From contig JASGHK010000002.1 of assembly GCA_049841135.1 (NCBI GenBank), forward strand, positions 806,001-870,000: a stretch of 64,000 bases of DNA, in the 5' to 3' direction. This stretch comes from JACRCT01 sp049841135. GTDB taxonomy: Bacteria; Myxococcota; Myxococcia; Myxococcales; UBA5297. Shown piece after piece: positions 57,692 to 64,000 of this stretch. Both the position numbers and the translations under genes were made by a program. Under the pieces are notes generated by a model that was not told the DNA's origin, searched no databases, and saw nothing but the letters and a program-made list of their open reading frames with translations. Every line of letters begins with the position of its first letter. Position 1 is the stretch's first letter.

Positions 57692-58420
57692 CTAGCCCGA
57701 CGCGGCGACCTTTCCGGCGAGGCGCTGGAGCTTGTCGGCGGAGCGCTTCTTGAGCTCCTCGAGCGACGCCTGGACGCCCTGGAGCTTCTCGGCAGCGGCC
57801 GCGAGGGCGCCCTCGCACTCCTTGGCTTGCGCGGAGTCGATGCCCGCCTGGACGAGGATCTCCGTGAGCGGGGCGGGCTCGATCTGTGCCATCAGCTTGC
57901 GCACCCGGCCCAGCGCACGGTCGGGAGACACGGTGGCCGTGGCGGTTGCCGAGCGGGCGGATTTGCGGGGAGGGCGCAGCTTGCCTGCCTCCTTGTTGAG
58001 GCGCGCGACGGACCAGGTCTCGTTCTGGGCCTGATCGAGGAGGGCGCGCTGCTGGTCGGGGGCGAGGCCGATGATCTCCTCGAAGTGGCTCACGCTGAGC
58101 GTGGGCCAGGGGTGGAAGTTGTCGAGCACCTTGGACAGCAGCAGCAGCTCGATGGCGTTGTGTAGCTTCGCGCGCCCCCACCCTCCCTCTGCCATTCCCT
58201 TCTGGCCCGCAAGATCGGCGAGCGAGTCGGTCTTGTTTCCAGCCATGGAGCGAAACGCGTCCTCGGAGGAGCGGAAGAGATTGATGAAGAGGTAGCGGCC
58301 GATGGTCAAGGTGGTGCGGACGCCGCCCGCCGCACTCTCGCGCAGGACGCCATGGGCAAGCTTGCGCAGAAGCTCAGGCGTGACCCTGACGGGCGGGGCG
58401 ACGGTCTTCTTCACAGGCAT
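57692..58420 (-). CDS. hypothetical helical protein
   Basis: The protein has 242 residues. The first 130 contain TPELLRKLAHGVLRESAAGG, TLTIGRYLFINLFRSSEDAF and LHNAIELLLLSKVLDNFHPW. A basic linker (LRPPRKSARSATATATVSP) leads to a C-terminal coiled coil (ALAAAAEKLQGVQASLEELK). This could suit a DNA- or scaffold-binding role, but no family is recognised. The start MPVKKT has an AAGGGGGAAG site; an ATG five codons earlier is possible. Upstream (58421-58530) there is no gene. Confidence 0.55.
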   Translation of the reverse strand: MPVKKTVAPPVRVTPELLRKLAHGVLRESAAGGVRTTLTIGRYLFINLFRSSEDAFRSMAGNKTDSLADLAGQKGMAEGGWGRAKLHNAIELLLLSKVLDNFHPWPTLSVSHFEEIIGLAPDQQRALLDQAQNETWSVARLNKEAGKLRPPRKSARSATATATVSPDRALGRVRKLMAQIEPAPLTEILVQAGIDSAQAKECEGALAAAAEKLQGVQASLEELKKRSADKLQRLAGKVAASG

Positions 58421-58529
58421 GGCTTCCCCCTTCATGCGACTGACCTCGGCGGGTCCGGTCGCGGTGCATTGTGGAGCCTACTCATACGCGGAGTCCCGAG
58501 AGGACGGCAAGGTCCGGACGGTGGATACG

Positions 58530-58678
58530 AGGGAGGACCTGCTCCACGTGGATCAGGTGCTTTGGCGTGGAGCAGGTCTCGGGCCTGTCGCGGCGGGCGG
58601 GATTCCAGATGGAGGGACCTGCTCCACGTGGATCAGGTGCTTTGGCGTGGAGCAGGTCTCGAGTCGGTCGCGGCGGGC
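58530..58678. repeat. 80-bp hairpin array, left part (2 copies)
   Basis: Units carry GACCTGCTCCACG and its exact complement CGTGGAGCAGGTC around a 17-nt loop, then CTCGAGTCGGTCGCGGCGGG and GGATTCCAG. Spacing is 80 bp. The array continues on the other side of the IS66 element. Confidence 0.9.
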
Positions 58679-58766
58679 GAGATTCCGTACGTCCTCGCCC
58701 GTCCCCGTCTCGTAGCCTTCGCCAGGCCGCGGTATTCGCGCGTGAACTCCCAAGGAGGCACGCGCG

Positions 58767-59123
58767 ATGGACGTGAAGCAACGGGCGGAGCGGGTCAGGC
58801 AGCAGCGGGAGCAGTTCGGGCATGCGTCCGGACTGCGGCCCCTGCCTGAGGAACTGCGACAGGAAGCGGTGGCGTGCTATCGCGCCCTGCTGGCGACGGG
58901 CGAGAGCGCCCAGGCAGCCGCGGACCGGCTTGGGCTCGGGGCACTGACGCTGGGGCGGTGGAGCAGGCGGGAACGCGCGCTGCTCGCTCCAGTCGTCGTG
59001 GAAGACGAGCCCGTCGCTGCTGTTCCCGTTCCGAGCCGCCTGGTCGTGCATGGGCCGCGCGGGCTTCGCATCGAGGGGCTCGACGTTGCCGAGCTCGCGG
59101 AACTGCTGCGGAGGCTCGCGTGA
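58767..59123 (+). CDS. tnpA: IS66 accessory protein TnpA
   Basis: The protein has 118 residues. The helix-turn-helix-like N-terminal half (LPEELRQEAVACYRALLATG, then AADRLGLGALTLGRWSR) probably binds the element's ends. The C-terminal part (GLRIEGLDVAELAELLRRLA) matches the usual IS66 OrfA ending. Its TGA overlaps the GTG of tnpB (GTGA), the typical coupling in this family. Confidence 0.88.
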   Translation: MDVKQRAERVRQQREQFGHASGLRPLPEELRQEAVACYRALLATGESAQAAADRLGLGALTLGRWSRRERALLAPVVVEDEPVAAVPVPSRLVVHGPRGLRIEGLDVAELAELLRRLA

Positions 59124-59509
59124 TCGGCTCGACTCGGCAGATCTCGGTGTTCGCCTGCGGAACGCCGACGGACATGCGCAAGTCGTTCGACAGCCTGCAC
59201 GCGCTCGTCTCGCTGCAGCTCAAGCGCGACGCGCTTTCGGGCGACATGTTCCTGTTCGTGAGCAAGAACCGACGGCGGGCAAAGGTGCTCTTTTGGGACG
59301 GCACCGGCCTGTGCATCTTCGCCAAGCGGCTCGAGAACCAGCTCTTCGCTGCTCCGTGGAAACGGCTGGGGCCAGACGGGGTGATGCGGATGACGACGAG
59401 CGAGCTGGCGCTCTTCCTGGAGGGCAGCGAGCTGGTCGGCAGGGTCGCGCTGAGCCCGGCGCCGTTCACGCTCGCGGCGCAGGCGAAAGCTTCCCCGGCG
59501 AGCGGTTGA
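59120..59509 (+). CDS. tnpB: IS66 accessory protein TnpB
   Basis: The protein has 129 residues. Conserved IS66 Orf2 sequence: VFACGTPTDMRKSFDSLHAL, DMFLFVSKNRRRAKVLFWDG, TGLCIFAKRLE. GTG start coupled to tnpA. It is needed with TnpA and TnpC for transposition in studied IS66 elements; its biochemical role is not settled. Confidence 0.93.
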   Translation: MIGSTRQISVFACGTPTDMRKSFDSLHALVSLQLKRDALSGDMFLFVSKNRRRAKVLFWDGTGLCIFAKRLENQLFAAPWKRLGPDGVMRMTTSELALFLEGSELVGRVALSPAPFTLAAQAKASPASG

Positions 59510-59542
59510 CCTTCGCCCCTCATGCGTTAGCTTGGTCGCGCT

Positions 59543-61054
59543 TTGGTCTCCCTTGAGCGCGAGAAGAACATCGAGGTGCTGCGGCAAGCGGCGATACTCC
59601 TCGAGGCCGAGAACCGGCACCTGCACCGGCGCATCGCCGAGGTGCTCGCCGAGCTGACCGCGCTCAAGGGCGGCGACACCAAGGCGCTGCAGCTCGAGCT
59701 CGAGAAGCTGCAGCGGCAGCTCGCGCTCCAGAACGAGAAGCTCTTCGCGCCCTCGTCGTCGGAGCGCCGCGGCGAGCCGACCTCGGCGGCGAAAAAGCCG
59801 CAGACGGGTCACGGCCGCCGGGAGCAGCCGGCCCTGCCGTCCATCGAGCGCATCTGGGCGCTCGGCGAGGACCAGCTCCAGTGTGAAAAGTGCGGCGGGA
59901 CGCTCAATCCGATGAAGGGCGAGTTTGAGCCCTCCGAGGAGATCACTGTCGTCCACCGCCGCTTCGAGCTGCACAAGCACCTGCGGCAGAAGTACCGCTG
60001 CTCCTGCAACGAGTGCATCGTCACCGCGCCCGGCCCGCTCAAGCTCTTCGAGGGGGCGCGCTACTCCATCGACTTCGCCATCGGCATCGCCGTGGACAAG
60101 TACACCGACCACCAGCCGCTGGAGCGGCAGTGCCGCGCCATGAAGCGCGACGGACTGGTGACCGACTCCCAGACGCTGTGGGACTACCTCGAGGCGCTGG
60201 CGGCGGTCCTCGAGCCGCTACGACCGCGGCTGCGGGCGCTGGTGCTGACAGACGCCGTGGTCCACGCCGACGAGACGCGCTGGCGCAAGATGGCTGCGCG
60301 CGGCGAGAAGGGCAGCGAGTGGTGGTACGACTGGACCATCTGCTCGAGCCGCGCGGTCTACCACCACATCGACCCCTCGCGCGGCGCGCAGGTGGCCCGC
60401 GAGCTGCTGGCCGGCTATCGCGGCACGGTGATGGCTGACGGCTACAGCGTCTACTCGAGCTTGGCGCAGTCGCGTGACGGCCCCAGCTTCCGGCTCGCTT
60501 CTTGCTGGCCGCATGCGCGCCGAAAATTCCTGGAGGTCGAGAAGAACTTTCCGCAGCCGGTCTCGGAGATCCTGGGACTGATCGCAGAGCTCTATCGAAT
60601 CGAGGGCGAGGTCGCTTCCAATGGCGCCGAGGGCCTGGCTCAGCGCGCCCGTCTGCGCGCGGAGAAGTCCACCCAGGTCATCGAGGACATCGAGCGGTGG
60701 GGAAACCGGACGCTCGCGATGGTGCTGCCGTCGAGCGGCCTGGCCGAGGCGATCAAGTACATGCAGGGCCAGTGGAAGGGGCTGACGGTCTTCCTGGCTG
60801 ACCCGCTCGTGCCGCTCGACAACAACTTCGCCGAACGCTCGCTGCGCGGCGTGGTGCTCGGGCGCAAGAACCACTACGGCTCTCGATCCGAGCGCGGCGC
60901 TGAGGTGGCGGCGCTGATGTACACGCTGATGGAGACCTGCAAGCTCCACCGCGTAGACCCGCGCGCCTACCTCAAGGCTGCGGTCATCGCGCGCCTCACG
61001 CACCAGCCAATGCCGCTGCCGCACGAGCACGCGGCCGCCGTGCCCCAGCCCTGA
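59543..61054 (+). CDS. tnpC: IS66 transposase TnpC
   Basis: The protein has 503 residues with a TTG start. An N-terminal coiled coil (about 10-60) precedes a zinc ribbon with CEKCGG and later CSCNEC, then the DDE domain: first Asp in VVHADETRWRK, second in GTVMADGYSVY, Glu in PLDNNFAERSLRGV. All three catalytic residues are present. The C-terminus has the usual IS66 end (YTLMETCKLHRVDPRAYLK). Confidence 0.95.
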   Translation: MVSLEREKNIEVLRQAAILLEAENRHLHRRIAEVLAELTALKGGDTKALQLELEKLQRQLALQNEKLFAPSSSERRGEPTSAAKKPQTGHGRREQPALPSIERIWALGEDQLQCEKCGGTLNPMKGEFEPSEEITVVHRRFELHKHLRQKYRCSCNECIVTAPGPLKLFEGARYSIDFAIGIAVDKYTDHQPLERQCRAMKRDGLVTDSQTLWDYLEALAAVLEPLRPRLRALVLTDAVVHADETRWRKMAARGEKGSEWWYDWTICSSRAVYHHIDPSRGAQVARELLAGYRGTVMADGYSVYSSLAQSRDGPSFRLASCWPHARRKFLEVEKNFPQPVSEILGLIAELYRIEGEVASNGAEGLAQRARLRAEKSTQVIEDIERWGNRTLAMVLPSSGLAEAIKYMQGQWKGLTVFLADPLVPLDNNFAERSLRGVVLGRKNHYGSRSERGAEVAALMYTLMETCKLHRVDPRAYLKAAVIARLTHQPMPLPHEHAAAVPQP

Positions 61055-61064
61055 CCACTACGCC

Positions 61065-61083
61065 GCCGGCGCGCGGCGCCGGC
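61065..61083 (+). terminator. hairpin after tnpC
   Basis: GCCGGCGC and GCGCCGGC form a perfect 8-bp stem with loop GCG, ten bases after the tnpC stop and inside the element. Confidence 0.5.
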
Positions 61084-61157
61084 CTCGCACGCGCGCGCGA
61101 ATACGCGCCCCTGGCGCCCTCCGCCAGACGGGGACGGGCGAGGACGTACGAGATTCC

Positions 61158-61560
61158 AGGGGGAGGGACCTGCTCCACGTGGATCAGGTGCTTTGGCGTG
61201 GAGCAGGTCTCGAGTCGGTCGCGGCGGGCGGGATTCCAGGGGGAGGGACCTGCTCCACGTGGATCAGGTGCTTTGGCGTGGAGCAGGTCTCGAGTCGGTC
61301 GCGGCGGGCCGGATTCCAGAGGGAGGGACTTGCTCCACGTGGATCAGGTGCTTTGGCGTGGAGCAGGTGCTTTGGCGTGGAGCAGGTCTCGAGTCGGTCG
61401 CGGCGGGCAGGATTCCAGAGGCAGGGACCTGCTCCACGTGGATCAGGTGCTTTGGCGTGGAGCAGGTCTCGAGTCGGTCGCGGCGGGCAGGATTCCAGAG
61501 GCAGGGACCTGCTCCACGTGGATCAGGTGCTTTGGCGTGGAGCAGGTCTCGAGTCGGTCG
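61158..61560. repeat. 80-bp hairpin array, right part (5 copies)
   Basis: Copies start (ACCTGCTCC) at 61168, 61248, 61328, 61427 and 61507. The third has a 19-bp internal duplication of one hairpin arm, making a 99-bp step. Identical in sequence to the two copies left of the IS66 element. Confidence 0.9.
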
Positions 61561-61690
61561 ACGTCCTCGTCGCCAAGGACCAGGACCCGGAGCTGGTGAA
61601 GAACCCGCTGAGCGTCAGCTTCGGCGGTGCCAACATCAAGTTCCCGCTGAAGATGGGCAAGGGCGACAAGATGGCATCGACACTACACGG
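61561..61690 (+). pseudogene. short coding remnant after the hairpin array
   Basis: The plus strand reads VDVLVAKDQDPELVKNPLSV, then SFGGANIKFPLKMGKGDKMA, protein-like in composition but without a start or a known family. It may be the tail of a gene cut by the array. Between 61690 and 61816 nothing else is seen. Confidence 0.3.
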
Positions 61691-61816
61691 CTCGCACCTC
61701 TTCCCGAACACCGCGAGCCTTCGCTCGGCCCACGCGCGGGAAGTTCGTTCTCCCGGCGAGGCCGCTGCCCGTGTTCGGTCTGCCGGCCGCGGCGCTTGGA
61801 TGGCATAGTGTCGCGC

Positions 61817-63397
61817 ATGCGACTCCTTGCCCTCGCCCCCGTGCTGGCCTCCCTCCTCGCGGCCGCTTCCTGCGGCCAGCCCCCGAGCACCGACCCTGCC
61901 GCAGATGCTGCCGAGCCGGGCCTCGACGCCGACCAACCTGCCGAGGAACGCGACGGAGGCAGCACCTCGCGCCCGGACGCACGGTCGTCCTGGGACGCCT
62001 CCCGACCCGATGCCGGCCCCCAGCGGCCCGACGCCGCTGCCAGCGGCTCCGATGCCGCCGCCAGCGGCCCCGACGCGTCCGCCAGCGGCCCCGACGCGTC
62101 CGCTCCGGTCCCCGCCACTCGGTTCGCGGCGAGCGGGCTGCAGTGGAACGTCCCCACGGCGGGCGAGTACGACTGGAAGGTCTACGAGACCTACTCCCGC
62201 CACTCCGTCGTCGACATGGACGGCGACGGCCGGCCCGACTTCGTCGACTCCGCCGACGTGTCGGGCGGCAGCACCGTCGTCTGGGGAAGCGGCGGCCAGC
62301 AGTACTGGAAGGTCTACAAGAACAATGGGAGCGGCTTCGACGCCGTCCCGCTGACGTGGAAGATCCCCACGGCCGGCGAATACGACTGGAAGATCTACGA
62401 GACCTACTCGCGCCACGCCCTCGTCGACATGGACGGCGACGGCCGGCCCGACTTCGTCGACTCCGCCGACGAGTCCGGCGGCAACACCGCCGTCTGGGGC
62501 AGCGGCGGCCAGCAGTACTGGAAGGTCTACAAGAACAACGGCAGCGGCTTCGACGCCGTCCCGCTGACGTGGAAGATCCCCACGGCGGGCGAGTACGACT
62601 GGAAGGTCGACGAGAGCTACTCCCGGCACGCCGTCCTCGACATGGACGGCGACGGCCGGCCCGACTTCGTCGACTCCGCCGACGAGTCCGGCGGCAGCAC
62701 CGCCGTCTGGGGAAGCGGCGGCCAGCAGTACTGGAAGGTCTACAAGAACAACGGCAGCGGCTTCGACGCCGTCCCGCTGACGTGGAAGATCCCCACGGCG
62801 GGCGAGTACGACTGGAAGGTCAACGAGACCTACTCTCGCCACTCTCTCGTCGACATGGACGGCGACGGCCGGCCCGACTTCGTCGACTCCGCCGACGAGT
62901 CCGGCGGCAGCACCGCGATCTGGGGAAGTGGCGGCCAGCAGTACTGGAAGGTCTACAAGAACAACGGCAGCGGCTTCGACGCCGTCCCGCTCACCTGGGC
63001 GATCCCCACGGCCGGCGAATACGACTGGAAGACCTACGACTCCTACTCCCGCCACTCCGTCCTCGACATGGACGGCGACGGCCGTCCCGATTTCGTGGAC
63101 TCCGCCGACCAATCCGGCGGCAGCACCGTCGTCTGGGGAAACGGCGGCCTGCAATTCTGGAAGGTCTACAAGAACACCGGGACGGGCTTCGCCGCCGTCC
63201 CGCTGCAGTGGATGATTCCGACCGCCGGCGAATACGACTGGAAGGTCGACGACAGCTACTCCCGCCACGCCGTCCTGGATCTGAACGGGGACCACCGGGC
63301 GGACTTCGTGGACTCCGAGGACGAGACCACCGCCGGCGCCAGCGACGTGCGCAAGACTGGGACGCAGCAGTTCTGGAAGGTGTTCCTGGGCGAGTAG
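61817..63397 (+). CDS. lipoprotein of six tandem FG-GAP/VCBS-like calcium-binding repeats
   Basis: The protein has 526 residues. A lipoprotein signal ends in AAASC (Cys about 19). A disordered Asp/Ser/Ala/Pro stretch follows (about 20-105, repeating SGPDASA). From about residue 110 come six repeats of 71 residues (213 bp), each with IPTAGEYDWKVYETYSRH and the Ca-binding loop DMDGDGRPDFVDSAD (DxDxDG form). The first five are nearly identical at DNA level; the last has diverged. Predicted as a surface beta-propeller-like binding protein. Confidence 0.85.
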   Translation: MRLLALAPVLASLLAAASCGQPPSTDPAADAAEPGLDADQPAEERDGGSTSRPDARSSWDASRPDAGPQRPDAAASGSDAAASGPDASASGPDASAPVPATRFAASGLQWNVPTAGEYDWKVYETYSRHSVVDMDGDGRPDFVDSADVSGGSTVVWGSGGQQYWKVYKNNGSGFDAVPLTWKIPTAGEYDWKIYETYSRHALVDMDGDGRPDFVDSADESGGNTAVWGSGGQQYWKVYKNNGSGFDAVPLTWKIPTAGEYDWKVDESYSRHAVLDMDGDGRPDFVDSADESGGSTAVWGSGGQQYWKVYKNNGSGFDAVPLTWKIPTAGEYDWKVNETYSRHSLVDMDGDGRPDFVDSADESGGSTAIWGSGGQQYWKVYKNNGSGFDAVPLTWAIPTAGEYDWKTYDSYSRHSVLDMDGDGRPDFVDSADQSGGSTVVWGNGGLQFWKVYKNTGTGFAAVPLQWMIPTAGEYDWKVDDSYSRHAVLDLNGDHRADFVDSEDETTAGASDVRKTGTQQFWKVFLGE

Positions 63398-63520
63398 GCG
63401 ACCCTCACCTCGCCGCGTCCACGAACGCGCCGATCCTCAGGAAGGCGTCGAGCATCCTCCGCGGACGGCCACCTGCACGGCTTGGGAAGCCGGACCCGAA
63501 ATGCCCCTTCCGATGGGAGG

Positions 63521-63742
63521 ATGGTGCGTGGCCACGAGGATGACGGCTGCACGCGCTTGAAGCTCGTCGTTCGCAACCCCAACTGCGCCGAGCAAACCGC
63601 GAACCTCATCGACTGGGGCGCGAATCCCACCTGGTCCTTGCAGGACGCGAGCGACGAGGACGTGCCGAAGGACGAGCAGCCGGCGCTGGGCCGCATCCGC
63701 TTGAGCCAGGCGGCGGTCGTGTGGAAGCGACTCGGCCTCTGA
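63521..63742 (+). CDS. possible small protein
   Basis: An open frame of 73 residues (MVRGHEDDGCTRLKLVVRNP, then CAEQTANLIDWGANPTWSLQ, ending VVWKRLGL). Composition is protein-like, but the ribosome-binding site (GGGAGG) is too close to the ATG and no family is recognised. The rest of 63398-63853 shows no gene. Confidence 0.3.
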   Translation: MVRGHEDDGCTRLKLVVRNPNCAEQTANLIDWGANPTWSLQDASDEDVPKDEQPALGRIRLSQAAVVWKRLGL

Positions 63743-63853
63743 TCTCGGCTGCTCTCCGACACGAGCCGCTCCTCCGAGTGACTGGTCCGCCGGAGCCGAT
63801 CCGTCGTGCTCGATGCCGAGCGCTCCTGTTGAAGGCGAGCCGACGCGCCGTCC

Positions 63854-64000
63854 TCAGCGTGCGCGCAGCACGAAGGCGCGAGAGCGCGACTGGTCCGCCT
63901 GCCCGTCGGTGCAGAGGATCTGGCCCTGCTCGTCGATGCCGTGGGCGGTGAGGAGGACGAACGGGGAAGGCGCGATGGCCTCGTTGAGGTTGAGGATCCG
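63854..64000 (-). CDS. C-terminal end of a HAF-repeat extracellular protein (partial)
   Basis: The last 48 residues of a gene that starts beyond the window. LNLNEAIAPSPFVLLTAHGI, DEQGQILC and SRAFVLRAR match the HAF repeat (DLN...I......L..A.GIN..GQIVG......AFL), found in secreted repeat proteins of delta-proteobacteria. The length of the whole gene is unknown. Confidence 0.65.
   Translation of the reverse strand, partial: RILNLNEAIAPSPFVLLTAHGIDEQGQILCTDGQADQSRSRAFVLRAR

Larger units (their letters stand above)
58687..61149 (+). mobile_element. complete IS66-family insertion sequence
   Basis: 2463 bp. Terminal inverted repeats are perfect over 24 bp (starting GTACGTCCTCGCCCGTCCCC) and continue imperfectly for some 30 bp more. 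Both ends are flanked by the 8-bp target duplication GAGATTCC (58679-58686 and 61150-61157), the length known for IS66. Three genes in the order tnpA, tnpB, tnpC on the plus strand. All appear intact, so the insertion is probably recent and potentially active. Confidence 0.96.

Noticed and set aside
61193..63397. A longer start for the repeat lipoprotein reading through the hairpin array
   Set aside because: The array translates into repeated non-protein-like sequence. The lipoprotein signal at 61817 gives a clear start.

Overview
The window is very GC-rich. It carries multihaem c-type cytochromes, a eukaryote-like Ser/Thr kinase, many lipoproteins and an exopolysaccharide (EPS) locus laid out much like the eps region of Myxococcus xanthus. 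I infer a chromosome segment of a Myxococcota (delta-proteobacterial) organism; no rRNA or tRNA gene is visible to confirm this.

Layout. 1-5.9 kb: a minus-strand redox operon with overlapping start and stop codons, consisting of a membrane flavoprotein with ferredoxin-like motifs, a secreted 30-haem cytochrome and a multihaem lipoprotein that runs off the left edge. 6-15 kb: mixed housekeeping and envelope genes (DUF5655 protein, collagen-like/IPT lipoprotein, GH1 glycosidase, glycosyltransferase, SDR). 15.2-17.7 kb: a 148-bp tandem array followed by an IS110-family element. 17.7-22 kb: methyltransferase, TPR protein, Ser/Thr kinase. 22.4-27.3 kb: a tight operon for an acyl carrier protein, an AMP-ligase, an asparagine-synthase-type amidotransferase and an NAD-synthase-like ATP pyrophosphatase. 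28.2-50.4 kb: the EPS locus. It holds two kinase-like/GT2 genes, a very large GH18 + SGNH lipoprotein, a degraded insert (P-type ATPase fragment, broken lipoprotein, orphan RHS C-terminus, transposase fragment), a serine-acetyltransferase-like gene, and an eight-gene overlapping minus-strand operon (WecG-type GT, flippase, GT4, GH9, small membrane protein, Wzz, Wzy-like, acyltransferase). A divergent priming sugar-phosphate transferase lies next to it. 51.8-54 kb: a single-domain response regulator, a PrmC-like methyltransferase and a secreted SGNH-like protein. 54-55.3 kb: a REP-associated tyrosine transposase (RAYT) with four REP sequences. 55.3-58.4 kb: a TIGR02996-type protein and an unknown protein. 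58.7-61.1 kb: a complete IS66 element with 8-bp target duplication, inserted into an 80-bp hairpin array. 61.8-64 kb: a repeat lipoprotein and the end of a HAF-repeat protein.

How the parts fit. The EPS genes supply priming (sugar transferase), glycan building (WecG-type, GT4 and GT2 enzymes), flipping (Wzx), polymerisation (Wzy) and chain-length control (Wzz). Trimming or modifying enzymes (GH9, GH18/SGNH, acyltransferases) and a regulator accompany them. No outer-membrane export (Wza/OPX) gene and no kinase with a Walker motif is visible. Arrays of the same GTAG-plus-palindrome repeat sit at both edges of this locus.

Data quality. Seven genes need one indel each to read through. In five of them the break coincides with the hexamer AGAATC/GATTCT, which I found nowhere else in the window. 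I therefore list these genes as full-length CDS with a probable sequence error rather than as true pseudogenes.
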